The notes below the pieces were generated by a model. It saw only the letters and a program-made list of their open reading frames with translations, did no database searches and was not told the DNA's origin. Shown here one piece after another: positions 33,428-42,899 of a stretch of DNA of 64,000 nucleotides; within the stretch, counting starts at the first letter, position 1; each line of letters begins with the position of its first letter. This DNA comes from Kappaphycus alvarezii (taxonomy: Eukaryota > Rhodophyta > Florideophyceae > Gigartinales > Solieriaceae), in NCBI GenBank assembly GCA_002205965.3, contig NADL03000218.1:1-64000 (forward strand), read 5' to 3'. Made by a program: the position numbers and the translations under genes.

Positions 33428-33853
33428 TCAGTCCTCTAGATCAGAGCCAAACAGTTCCACCAAAATATCCGTTCCACCCAAGCATTCTCCACAAATATCC
33501 GTGAACGGCTTAGAATTCTCCATTGCCTCCTGGGAAATATCTAGACCACTGAATATATCCCCATCCGGCTCCAGAGTCGGGACCACCTGGTCCATACTTT
33601 TCGGCCCCTCCCACTTTTCAAGCACTTCCATGTCTCCTTCCTCCTCATCCTCCTCTTCACCCTTCTCTTCATCTTCATCAGAAGAGTCAAAGGTCACGAT
33701 TAATCCCTCATTTTCCCCTTCTTTCTCCATGGGAGCCCCCCACTGTTGTACACTAGTGGCTCCCACGGGTCCACATAGTCCTCCTCTTCATCGTCCTCTT
33801 CCTCCTCTCCCACCTCCTCTTCCTCCTCTTCCTCTTCCTGCTCCTCTGCCTCT
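33428..33853 (-). CDS. Acidic host-like ORF, C-terminal part
   Basis: Minus-strand continuation of the ORF starting at 41215, after removal of Ty3-B copy 2 and one CCTCT duplicate. The reading frame is kept across the site. It gives a run of glutamates and aspartates, then DYVDPWEPLVYNSGG. A run of six G residues at 33733-33738 then separates two frames. The second continues LIVTFDSSDEDEEKGEEEDEE and ends LFGSDLED at 33428. A one-base indel in that G run, or an intron, would join them. I do not recognise the family; Glu/Asp-rich proteins are often nuclear. The opposite-strand frame is a shadow. Confidence 0.5.
33849..33853. repeat. Ty3-B copy 2 target-site duplication, left
   Basis: CCTCT, identical to 41038-41042. 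Confidence 0.88.
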
Positions 33854-34367
33854 TGTGGGGTGTTAAGCGCACACGAGCAGATCTGGGTATAACTGTAGTT
33901 GAAACTTTGATTGAGGCTGGCTGGGTTAAGTCGGCCGCTCCACACCAGGGTTTATATAGAACTGAAGATAGCTACATACTAAAGGAAAATGAAGTCTAAC
34001 GTAGCGAATTCAAAGTCTCTCCCGTAAAACAGCCCTAACAGTGTCTTATGTAGCGCTTTCATAGTTGTAATCGGCAATAGTGACATACTTTGACAAGATA
34101 TAAGAAGTAAAATTGTCTAGGTGGTATGTGATAGCTAGGAAACTTTTGATTGGTTAATCAATGATAATATATCCCTTGTGCAACTCGCCTGTAACTCTTC
34201 CGAGTGCACCAATGGTCAAACGCTGTGTTCAGAACTGCCAGGAAAGTGTAATGACAGCAAAGCTCCTAGTAGCCCTGTTTGTAAGGTAACCAGTTGTTTG
34301 AATCTACAATACTGTAGATGCCGTGAATTCGTGTACAGCTGTAAGGTCTGTGAAGTGAAATACAACA
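33854..34367 (-). repeat. Ty3-B copy 2 3' LTR
   Basis: 514 bp; on minus it starts TGTTGTATTTCACTTC and ends CACA. Near-identical to 40527-41037. Confidence 0.94.
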
Positions 34368-34380
34368 TCACTCCCCCCTA
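34368..34380 (-). other. Ty3-B copy 2 polypurine tract
   Basis: On minus it reads GTAGGGGGAGTGA, directly before the LTR. Confidence 0.72.
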
Positions 34381-34394
34381 CAGAGAAGACTCGC

Positions 34395-34580
34395 CCCGAT
34401 TCTTGAGGTTCTGCTTATACCTATTAAAAATCTCTTGTGAATCCTTGAGGTATTATTCGGGAAGCCACGAGTTCTCATGATCTCCGTACCCCTTCCATTT
34501 GACAAGGAATTTATTTTTTCCACGTTCTTTCTTACGAGCGGGTAAAGATTCAACTTCGTATTCCTCATGTCCATCTTGAA
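34395..34580 (-). pseudogene. Chromodomain at Ty3-B integrase C-terminus (copy 2)
   Basis: In one minus frame: EYEVESLPARKKERGKNK, FLVKWKGYGDHENSWLPE, a TAA stop, then YLKDSQEIFNRYKQ. This is the standard chromodomain pattern with the aromatic Y, W and W residues of the histone-methyl-lysine cage region. The stop after LPE falls near the end of the fold. It would tether the pre-integration complex to chromatin. It is best classed with chromoviruses. Confidence 0.78.
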
Positions 34581-34763
34581 ATTGGATTGGGAGGTGGCGG
34601 AGGTGAAATTTGTCGGTTGTATTCATCTTCAAAGAACAGTTTCAAGAGGCTAGCGTGGAACGCATTATGTATTGCTCCGTAAATCAGTGGTGAGATAACT
34701 ACAAACGGTACATCACACCGTTAATATCTGCTGTTATTTCAAAGGGACCACAATACTTTGGGT

Positions 34764-35800
34764 TCAGTTTGCGTGATCCAGCCGCATATTCAAATGATAA
34801 GTACTTTTTGATAGCCAAACCTTATCACCAATCTTGAACTTAGACGGCCTCTTTTCTTGTTTATATTTTGCGGTGGACTTCTTGGATTTTAGGATCTGAT
34901 TCTGGGCTATCCTTAGTGCTTCTTGCATATCTTTTAGGAAACCTGCTGCCGCTAGATTTTCTAACGCTAAAAAATCCAAGGGTACTGCTCGCGCTTGAAT
35001 TCCATATTTGAGTAAAAATGGTGAGAAATATGTGGTCACATTTACATATGAGTTGCGAGCAACTTCAAAGTCTACCAGGTAATTACCCCAATCTGATTTG
35101 TCGAAGCTAACGAAAGAACGGATCCTTTCCGCTATTTTCCTGTTCATTATCTCCGATTTTCCATCAGTAATTGGGTGGTATGCAGAGGAGGGGGATATGT
35201 TTGTTCCACTAAGTAGAGCAAAATTTTTGTCCAAAACTTGCTCATGAAGATGGGATCTCGGTCACATATGATTTTCTCTGGTAATCCATGATTTCGGTAT
35301 ACGTAATTCTTGAACAACAGAGCCGTTCCAGGAGGCATCTATGCTTGGTCGTTTGTATTATTCTGATCATCTTAAAAATTCTGTCGACTGTTAACACGCC
35401 GTTGTTTCCACTTCTCGACTTCGAGAGTGTGATGAAATTCATGGTTGTGGGTCCATTTGGTTTCTCGGTGGTTCTAGTGGTTGCAAAATACCTGCAGGCT
35501 TCTGATTGTTTGCTTTGTCTCTCAGTCGTTGGCAGGAACGTACGTATCGGATTACATCCGATCTTAAATTTTCCAACCAATAAAACTTAGGTGATATCTG
35601 TTGATAGTTTTGCTTATTCCTAGGTGTCCGGTGTTAGGCGTGCAGTGATATTCATGCAGGAGCTTGACTCTAAATTTCTTTCTGGTAGACAGATCTTCTT
35701 GTTTATAAGTAAAATAACCCTCGACGCTCAAAGGGAGCTTTAGGATCTTGATAATGGGCTCTGAGGTTCTCATCCCTACCATAATCTTTGCCGACCTCAC
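34764..35800 (-). pseudogene. Ty3-B copy 2 integrase
   Basis: Zinc-binding histidines at LLHEYHCTPNTGHLGISKTIN (35564-35800). The first core block (SRSGNNGVLTVDRIFKMIRI) is in 35242-35580, then KIICDRDPIFMSKF in 35147-35338 with the second aspartate. 34764-35234 is open for 157 codons with the final glutamate in DGKSEIMNRKI and the C-terminal domain (FKIGDKVWLS). Three frame changes separate the blocks. Confidence 0.82.
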
Positions 35801-36045
35801 TAACTCAGTTTTCGTGAATGATTTGGTCGAAAATTTATTGGATTCCGAGTATGTCTTTGTAATAACTTCTGTAATTAATGAATTGTTCGGTGATTAGGTG
35901 ACCGCACATCTTATGGTTGCCTCGATAGTGCGTCCGCCACTACATTTGATTTTCCTGAGATGGGTATTATCTTGAAGTCGAAATTAACTAATCTTTCCAG
36001 CCATCTCACTTGTCTCGGGACAAGTTTTCTTGGTTTCTAGGTATC

Positions 36046-37080
36046 TTAGGGATAGTGGTCCGAGTGAATGGTGAATGAATTACCATAAAGGTAGATCTCC
36101 ACCACTTTAGAGGAATCTACAATGGCCAAAAGTTCCCTTTCATGGGCCGCATAGTTTTGTTCCGCATCATTAAGAGTCCTGGATGCAAAAGCGACCGGCC
36201 TTTTAGAACCTAATTCTTCCTGTTCCAGCACTGCACCAATTGCATACTGTGATGCATCTGTGGTTACGTAGATAGGCAGTGTGGCGTCGAAATTTCTGAG
36301 AACCGGTGCGCTACAAAGTGTTTGCTTGAGTACTTTGAAGGCATCATCTTGAGTGTGGCTCCATTGGAAATTCACGTTTTTCGTCAATTCTGTCAGAGGT
36401 TTTGCAAGAATTGAACAGCCTTTTATGAATCTCCGGTAATAATTGACAAAACCAAGAAAAGACTGTACTTGTTGCTTATTCTTTGGTATCGGCCATTCCA
36501 TGACTGCACTTATCTTTTTGGATCAACAGAAATACCACTTTGAGAAATGATGTGTCCTAGGTACTCCTTCTGTAACTCCTTTAGATAATTTGCCAAACAA
36601 TTTTTCTTTTCTGAGGATTTCGAGTACAGTTCGAATATGATCCAAGTGATCCTTCCATGTCTTACTGTAGATGAGAATCATCCAGATAGACGATCACAAA
36701 TAAGTCGAGCTGATCCTTGAAAATGTCATTCATTAGGTTCATGAAAGTTGCTGGCGCATTAGTGAGTCCAAACGGCAGAACAAGAAATTCAAAGTGCCCG
36801 TATCGTGTTCTGAAGGCGGTAAATGGAATCTTCGTGTAGTCTAATCTGGTGATAAGATCTAAGATCAATTTTGCTGAAGAACTTTGCTCCTTTAAGCTGG
36901 TCGAAAATGTCGTCAATTCGTGGTAAGGGATAGCTGTTTTTTACAGTAAGCCGGTTTAAGGCTCTGTAATCGACACACATCCGTAGACTATCATCCTTCT
37001 TTCTCACGAATAGGATAGAGCTCCCAGGGGCTCTTACTAGGTCTTATAAACTCAGCTTCTAGTAGTTCGTCCAACTGTTT
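36046..37080 (-). pseudogene. Ty3-B copy 2 reverse transcriptase and RNase H
   Basis: 36789-37007 holds the palm ([34 protein letters not shown]). 36662-36916 has [21 protein letters not shown] and an intact VIVYLDD box before a frameshift. 36046-36501 is open with the thumb end, RNase H start (PIYVTTDASQYAIGAVLEQE) and SRTLNDAEQNYAAHERELLAI. All core catalytic residues I can see are present; the breaks are frameshifts. Confidence 0.87.
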
Positions 37081-37154
37081 TCGGGTTCTGACATTCTTTG
37101 TAGAAAGTCTATAGAGACCTTTTTTGTGGTTCTGCTCCTTCCTTTAATTCTATT

Positions 37155-37690
37155 TCAAAGTCTTTTTCCTTCTCGTGGCAAACCTCTTGGGAGTTTCTCT
37201 GGAAACACCATCAGCAATGTTAAAACCTTCTGTATGTCTCGAGGGTATACTGGTGCTCTTGTTTCACTAGAATGTAACGGTCTAAGTAAAACTGCAAATA
37301 ACTCTTTTTTCTCATCGAAATCACTAACTATGGTATTGAAAGATACAAAAGGACTCACTACGGCATCATCAGCAATAAATATGAATGAATTTCCCTTATG
37401 TTCGATTTTCACCTCATTATTAAAACAATTGATTTTTGCCCCATGCGAGGCGCACCATTCTTTCCCAAGAATTGCATCATAACGCTTCAATGGGCTTACC
37501 AAAGTAAGAGGTTCAGTATAGGCAGTTATATGTACAATGACAGCATTTACCAATTCTTGAAGTATCTGGTCCGCACCGTTGGCCATTTCAGCAAGCTCTC
37601 TGGAATCTCGGGTCTTTATTTGATGTTTCTTGCAAAACGATTCACTCAAAAGTTGATCTCACCACCAGGGTCTATGAGGATTTTTGCTGG
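37155..37690 (-). pseudogene. Ty3-B copy 2 retropepsin
   Basis: The active site AKILIDPGGEINF lies just upstream of the open frame 37155-37649 and is separated from it by one missing base. The body follows (LVSPLKRYDAILGKEWCASHGAKIN). The D-P-G triad in place of D-S/T-G is shared with copy 1. Confidence 0.78.
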
Positions 37691-37814
37691 TCCACCAGCA
37701 ATTGTACCCTTGACAATGAGAAGGCCCTTGTGATTTCTCTCGAATGCAGGGGAGAATGTTTCAATGAACGTTGCATTCGATTGATGGTGGACACAATGGA
37801 CCTTTTTGTTTGAT

Positions 37815-38823
37815 TCAATGATAACTCCCGAGTTTCTTTGTCAACACAAGGTTGTCTAATGGTTCTTCAATGACTGGAACTGACTGGGGACCTTCAATCA
37901 GTTCCTCCGGGCTTTTGGGCAGTTCTTGGCCATGTGCCTTTCTGTCTGCACCTGAGACAGAGACCTTCGCGCATACATCTTTCACGTTCTTCTTTGTCAA
38001 GCTTCTGTAAATTGGGAGTGTTTCTTTTTAGCCCCGGTATCACTTTTTCCCAATTTCCATTGGTACAGGACTGCTGGTTCCAGCAAAAGAGCTTCCATTT
38101 CCATTTTCCTCCAGAAGACTTTGGTAGGTTACCGGGTCCAGAACGCCGATAGGCCGACTCTACTCGCTCAGCATCCCATGATCGGAGAGGTGACGTATTT
38201 TTGGTGCACAACGCCTTCCAGATATAGGGCTTCAAACCGCGAGAGTAACGATCTATCTGGTCTTTAATCCAATATCGGGGATGTCGTATAATTTTGTTGT
38301 GGTCTTCGTTGAAGGTAGGAACATTTTGACTTGTTTCCAGCGGGCGAGCTTGTCTCGAGCGATTTTCTCTTCTTCAAGGTTTCAAACCGCTATAGCAAAG
38401 CCCCTTCGGGGTCTGGCAGGAATTTATTCCTTTCCCTTCTTTGTTTTGGAGTGGACCATTCACCACTCATGGTCATTGCCGGTCAAGAAGCTGAGTGCTA
38501 TTTTTTTTGGGTCCATTTCCATCATTTTCTCCGAGGTAGTTGTCCATCTGAAACAGTAGCTGCCAATTGATCCTTTCCTAGTGAATGTAGTTGGCTTGCT
38601 TTTCTTTGCGCCAGCTGACTATCCAAGGGTGCATTAATTGATGACTTGGCCTCATTCCGGGCGTTTACCAGTTGAGTTTCTAAAGAAGATACCCTTTGCG
38701 CTGCAATAATAAGCTCTGATCTGTGTGCAGCAATCTGGATATCGGCATGCTCGAGATACTGCTGCAACTGAAGCACCATTTCCGTGACGGACTCTAGGTG
38801 ACATGCGGCTGATCAATAGCCAT
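37815..38823 (-). pseudogene. Ty3-B copy 2 gag
   Basis: Starts at ATG 38823 (MAIDQPHVTLESVTEMVLQL). A coiled-coil N-terminus runs to 38522 (QLQQYLEHADIQIAAHRSEL, SSLETQLVNARNEAKSS). The capsid follows with stops, then ERVESAYRRSGPGNLPKSSGG and a zinc knuckle, CLRCRQKG in one frame and MAKNCP in the next, split by one missing base near 37945. This is a typical chromovirus Gag with one CCHC knuckle. Confidence 0.8.
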
Positions 38824-39736
38824 TATTTTCACAAAGGGAGTAACAGTGTTTGGCCTGGTATCTGAGAGGAGTTTTCGATACACGTGTACACGTGATGATG
38901 CGTGTAACGTTTTCTGCAACACCTAGAGTAATAAAGAGTCTCTTAAATGGTTATAGGGCTAACTGCCCATGTTGCGAATCCTCCAGCAAGCTGGTCTTTC
39001 AAAATGCTAACCGAGAAACTTTACTTCATTGTATCTATCGTGTACAATGGAGGACTGACTATACTGCTAAGAATCAACAGGATTTTCCACGTCAGGCACG
39101 TGGAGTAGGGCTCGCGATAGAATCGCCATTGCAACAGAAGACCACAGTGTGCAACTTATGCGCTGATAAATACGTCTGCGGATCACTCCTTTGGTTGTGT
39201 TGATCTTTCTGCGATGCGCGGGATGAAGTCTTCGAGGAACAGAATAGAGGCGGGGAATGGGGCACCAAGGAGTCGAAAGCTAGGGGATGAAACTTGAAGT
39301 TAGGTTCCTGGAGGGTGGTGTGCGACCAATGATTTTTGAAAAAATGTGATTTCCAAGCTGATTGGCTCTCCTTGCACCTTCAAGTTTCGATCCTGGTGAC
39401 CTAGTGGTTAAATGTAAGCAACTCCTTATGAAATGGTCGCGGGTTCAAATCCGCCAGGAACACTTACAAAAGCTCCTTTTCTGACGAAATGGTTGACGTC
39501 CGTCACGTCGGATACGTTATAGAATCCCTTCTTTCGATTCTTGCTTTGCAGTGGTTGTCCTGTCTAAGTCCTGATGGCGATACGTACTTTCAATTGTAAG
39601 TCCCACTACAAGGATCTGGGGAAGCGGAGGAAAGTTGCAATCAAGCGGAAGGGTGAACAGAACATACACACGAAGTCGATTGAGAAATGAACTTATTGCT
39701 CTATTTTCCTTTTCGTTACTCTAAAAGCAAGAAATT
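38824..39736. other. Ty3-B leader between ORF0 and gag
   Basis: About 0.9 kb, homologous to 11346-12042 of copy 1. Apart from the tRNA-like sequence I see no conserved frame. A candidate splice donor (GCAGGTAAT) sits at the end of ORF0 near 39755-39763, but no acceptor is obvious. Confidence 0.45.
39391..39462 (+). other. tRNA-like sequence in Ty3-B leader (better copy)
   Basis: TCCTGGT at 39391-39397 can pair over seven bases (one G-T) with GCCAGGA at 39453-39459, followed by ACA, like an acceptor stem. GACCTAGTGGTTAAA resembles an A box and GGTTCAAATCC is an exact B box. The D stem has a mismatch, the T loop is one base too long and the anticodon arm is poor. It is therefore tRNA-derived, but I do not call a functional tRNA or an amino acid. 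It runs antisense to the element. Confidence 0.55.
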
Positions 39737-40278
39737 TTAATGGAAAATAAAGATATTACCTGCGATACCTGGCTGTGAGTCGATACTGGGCCCCGTTCTG
39801 ATGGCAAAAAAGGTCTTTTTCACTGAGCACCTCAATAGTGCATCCTTGCACCTGTACTCCTTCCTGCTTGTACGGCGGATGTGACTGCGGGAACGGAGAT
39901 GCTCGATGTACTGAACGCGACCGGAGCAGGCGACTTGACAGTGACGACAATGGAATGCAGAGGAATTCGGATTCTTGTTCGAACTTGTTGGTGGCCTTGA
40001 CGTGCTCGGGACGGTCAGACGCAACGGCTCCCTCGGGACCGTGGGTAAGGATCGAATACCGGTCGATGCGGGCAAGGCAAAAGATCGAAAGTGGGTGCAA
40101 TGCTCCTCAACCGTAACAAGGGAGGTGCTCCTCTAACTGAAAGTGCTCGGGGTGAAACGAGATCTTGGCCAGTTTGCGTCGGTGTCTTGAGCTCCTCGGG
40201 CTGATTAGGGCGATCGGGTTCTCGAGTAGACGGACGAGGCGGAGTATTGGGATCTCCTTCCTCTCTCAATCGGTACAA
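39737..40278 (-). CDS. Ty3-B ORF0: U1/matrin-type C2H2 zinc-finger protein
   Basis: Sense ORF between the 5' LTR and gag. Two open pieces (40015-40278, then 39737-40100) join if one base, present in copy 1, is restored near 40120. The N-terminal part is Pro/Arg-rich (TPPRPSTREPDRPNQPEELK). The C-terminal part carries FHCRHCQVACSGRV, then EHLRSRSH, at 39881-39955. This is C-x2-C-x12-H-x5-H, the spacing of U1-C/matrin/JAZ-type fingers, which bind RNA or double-stranded RNA. It is not the CCHC knuckle of Gag, which is found separately. The start is undefined; no ATG is obvious. Confidence 0.58.
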
Positions 40279-40526
40279 ATGGCGAGGTGGGCGGGGAACG
40301 AAAGTCGGCGAGTTCTTCTGAGTCGTACTTTGACGGCAACGGAGATCGGTCCTTTGACTTCCTGCTGTACGACACCGGGAGTTACCGCGTAAGGGTCAGA
40401 GTGAAAACACAAGGTTAGTATCTGTTTGCAATCGAGCAGCTGAGATAAATCTAGAGAGATTTATCCCAACTGGAGGATTGGAAAAAAGCACAGTAGGGGC
40501 ACGACTTATTTGCGGTCCTGCCACAT

Positions 40527-41037
40527 TGTGGGATGCTAAGCGCACACGAGCAGATCTGGGTAGAACTGTGGTTAGAACTTTGATTGAGGCTGGCTGGGTA
40601 AGCCGGCCGCTCCACACCAGGGTTTATATAGAACTGAAGATAGCTACATACTGAAGGAAAATGAAGTCTAACGTAGCGAATTCAAAGCTCTCCCGTAAAA
40701 CAGCCCTAACAGTGTCTTATGTAGCGCTTTCATAGTTGTAATCGGCAATAGTGACATACTTTGACAAGATATAAGAAGTAAATTGTCTAGGTGGTATGTG
40801 ATAGCTAGGAAACTTTTGATTGGTTAATCAATGATAATATATCCCTTGTGCAACTCGCCTGTAACTCTTCCGAGTGCACCAATGGTCAAACGCTGTGTTC
40901 AGAACTGCCAGGAAAGTGTAATGACAGCAAAGCTCCTAGTAGCCCTGTTTGTAAGGTAACCAGTTGTTTGAATCTACAATACTGTAGATGCCGTGAATTC
41001 GTGTACAGCTGTAAGGTCTGTGAAGTGAAATACAACA
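40527..41037 (-). repeat. Ty3-B copy 2 5' LTR
   Basis: 511 bp. Against 33854-34367 there are about eight differences in the 85 bp at the U5 end and about three in the rest. A TATA-like TATATAA is conserved (minus strand of about 40621-40632). Confidence 0.94.
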
Positions 41038-41042
41038 CCTCT
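41038..41042. repeat. Ty3-B copy 2 target-site duplication, right
   Basis: CCTCT, identical to 33849-33853. Confidence 0.88.
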
Positions 41043-41215
41043 TCTGCGTGCTCGAAGCAGCTACGGCGGACCCACTCGCGAACGCGTTCCCGGTCCAATC
41101 TTCTACAGTAATAATCGTAGTCGGTTGGAACATTTGCCATCAGGGCCAGAGCGTTGAGGAGACGGCGGCCTCGGAATGACTTGGCGATGGTGAGGGAAGG
41201 GCGGAGGTTTTTCAT
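41038..41215 (-). CDS. Acidic host-like ORF, N-terminal part
   Basis: Starts at ATG 41215 (MKNLRPSLTIAKSFRGRRLL), runs 59 codons (ending RRSCFEHAEE) and is cut by Ty3-B copy 2. It is basic, with one Trp and several Arg, before the acidic tract that resumes at 33848. A GC-balanced, purine-rich style unlike the flanking elements supports a host gene. The upstream 450 bp (41216-41662) would hold its promoter; I see no sure TATA box. No family recognised. Confidence 0.5.
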
Positions 41216-41662
41216 GTTGAAGGCAAAAAAGAAGACGAGCCGATGGGGTAGTTAATGGCGGGGGGTTGCCTCGACGACGTTTATTTAGGACTTTAAATGG
41301 GGCAACGTATACGAAAAGTTTGACGGCCTTCGACAAAATAAAAATATGAAGCAATGCTACAACTTTGAATTTGCATACGATTAGGGCAATAAATAAAATT
41401 TTTGATAAAATTTGGAGGACGAAGCGGATCACGAGTCGAAAGATACCTATTTTGAAAAAGGAGGACGAAAATGCTCAAAGAAAAAATAGGAATGGAGTTG
41501 CACTGTAAAAAATTTGGATTCACGGGAAAAATCCGTTCTATGATTTTGTTCCCAAAAGAAAATTGATGGGAAGACTTTTTTTGAAGAATCATGGGGAGGG
41601 AGAAGACAGAGGTTTGTGGAGGGGACCACTCTCCTACAGAAAGGACCTTTTTTCGTACCAAC
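41216..41662. other. Upstream region of acidic ORF
   Basis: Single-copy-looking DNA between the host-like ORF and the end of Ty3-A copy 3. Short frames on the minus strand show no motif. The join to Ty3-A at about 41662 lacks an LTR. Confidence 0.4.
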
Positions 41663-41699
41663 ACGCCCTCCCACTCAAGACGGTTTTCCTGGCTCTTCT

Positions 41700-42291
41700 T
41701 CATTGGTCCTGCTGATCATCTAGTAGTTCTATCCATTCATCAGGGAGACTGTATGGATTGCTGAAAGGAATGGGCAATAACTGATTTCCAATGTGGTGGA
41801 GAGTGTGTACAGTGCGACGACCGGCTCTGTTCCTTGGTCAAGATTTTCATATATCCTGCGTATGGTTTCATAGTGGTCTCTAATGAGCTCCTCTTTTTTC
41901 ACTTCTCCAAACCTTCCAAATGTTAGATATTAGATGTAGTATGCGAACTTCTCTGGCAACGAGTCCAGAAACGGGTACCTGAAGGAGAAAAAAACTCGCA
42001 ATATCAGAATCGAGTCTTCATGGGTAAGTTGCACCCCGTGAATGCTTTTGAAGCACTTGCAAATACTAATCGCAAAAAAGGAGATTACCTCGGCTTCTTT
42101 GGGGTGCTCCGTTATTTCGCGAGGCCAACGTCTAATTGGTAGCCGTCCAATAATTAAGGATGCATATTTCCCTCCGAAAGACTAGGGTGTGTTGAAGGTG
42201 ACCTTGTTGGTGATATTCATCGATGTTCTCGACGCCTTGCCCCCTTTGATGGTCCGCCTCGATCACTGGATGGTCCTGCTCTTATCATCAT
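41700..42291 (-). CDS. Ty3-A copy 3 accessory ORF2 (linker and module 2)
   Basis: ATG at 42291 overlaps the stop of the module 1 frame (ATGA). The frame reads a linker, LPIRRWPREITEH, then module 2 (EAEVISFFAISICKCFKSIHG, RVFFSFRYPFLDSLPEKFAYY) and reaches a stop in the middle of module 2 near 41930. The terminal PDEWIEL and DDQQDQ piece follows at about 41700-41760. Linker and first half of module 2 are in one frame here, unlike in copy 2, which shows that they belong together. Confidence 0.6.
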
Positions 42292-42794
42292 AACGGTCCC
42301 GGGAGGATCTTGGTCTTCAGCTGAGTTCCCGTCCCTTGGAGGAGAAACGTAATGTTCCCATAGGGGATATTGTACCTGTCTTTATTCCATACAGATGGTA
42401 AGCTGTAACCTCTCGGTTGCGCATCTTTATTGTTCTTGAGAAATACGTAAATCGGGCGGATAATGTTCAGATAGGTTTGGGACAAGTATCCGATAGCTAC
42501 TTTCCCATACTTTCCTATAGAGTAATGATATATTACCTCCACGAACTCTGGAACTTCTTCCATGAACTTTCCGTTTTGGAATGAAAATATAACTCTTATT
42601 AATAGTCGGAAATATTCTTCGGGTAGCAATGGGCCGTTCAACGTACGAAAACATAGGCATATGTTAATGTAGAAATGGATGATTTCGTGGAGTTTGTAGT
42701 AGTTCCGCGTAATCGGGATGATCCATTCCAAGGCTCTTTTTCCTCCCATAGGAATCATTCTATAGCTGAAGATGAGTACGCCTCGTGTTTGCAC
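42288..42794 (-). CDS. Ty3-A copy 3 accessory module 1 (best copy)
   Basis: A 168-codon open frame. MIPMGGKRALEWIIPITRNY is followed by module 1: IIHFYINICLCFRTLNGPLL, FRLLIRVIFSFQNG, FVEVIYHYSIGKYGKVAIGY and TYLNIIRPIYVFLKNN. It ends KTKILPGPL at a TGA that overlaps the ATG of ORF2. Copy 2 has the same frame fused to the end of integrase, with a 27-residue gap. Here it follows the integrase deletion. No known domain recognised; the predicted character is mixed alpha/beta, aromatic-rich, with no signal peptide or clear transmembrane helix. Confidence 0.65.
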   Translation of the reverse strand: MQTRGVLIFSYRMIPMGGKRALEWIIPITRNYYKLHEIIHFYINICLCFRTLNGPLLPEEYFRLLIRVIFSFQNGKFMEEVPEFVEVIYHYSIGKYGKVAIGYLSQTYLNIIRPIYVFLKNNKDAQPRGYSLPSVWNKDRYNIPYGNITFLLQGTGTQLKTKILPGPL

Positions 42795-42899
42795 ATATTC
42801 CTGTGTGAGAAGGAATTCTTAAGGCCTCTGATGGTAATTATCGCTTGACACTTGCACCTTGGCAACTCCAACGATGTCATCATAAGCGTTTTAATTTGG

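Larger units (their letters stand above)
33854..41037 (-). mobile_element. Ty3-B copy 2: complete chromovirus
   Basis: 7.2 kb, minus strand, with LTRs 33854-34367 and 40527-41037 and target duplication CCTCT. In element order it carries ORF0 with a zinc finger, an antisense tRNA-like sequence, gag, protease, RT, RNase H, integrase, chromodomain and polypurine tract. LTRs are near-identical apart from a cluster of changes in the U5 end, so the insertion is fairly recent. Even so, single-base frameshifts break gag and pol. It interrupts the acidic ORF in the same orientation. Confidence 0.95.

Noticed and set aside
33423-33866. Plus-strand 147-codon Ser/Pro-rich ORF
   Set aside because: It is the antisense shadow of the Glu/Asp-rich minus-strand ORF; GAG/GAA codons read backwards give Ser/Pro/Leu.
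34178-34480. Cys-rich ORF (also at 40848-41111)
   Set aside because: It lies inside Ty3-B LTR sequence, opposite to the element, and appears twice only because the LTR is repeated.
39737-39763. Intron from GCAGGTAAT at the end of Ty3-B ORF0 into gag
   Set aside because: Copy 1 lacks the same donor and I could not identify a matching acceptor near gag.
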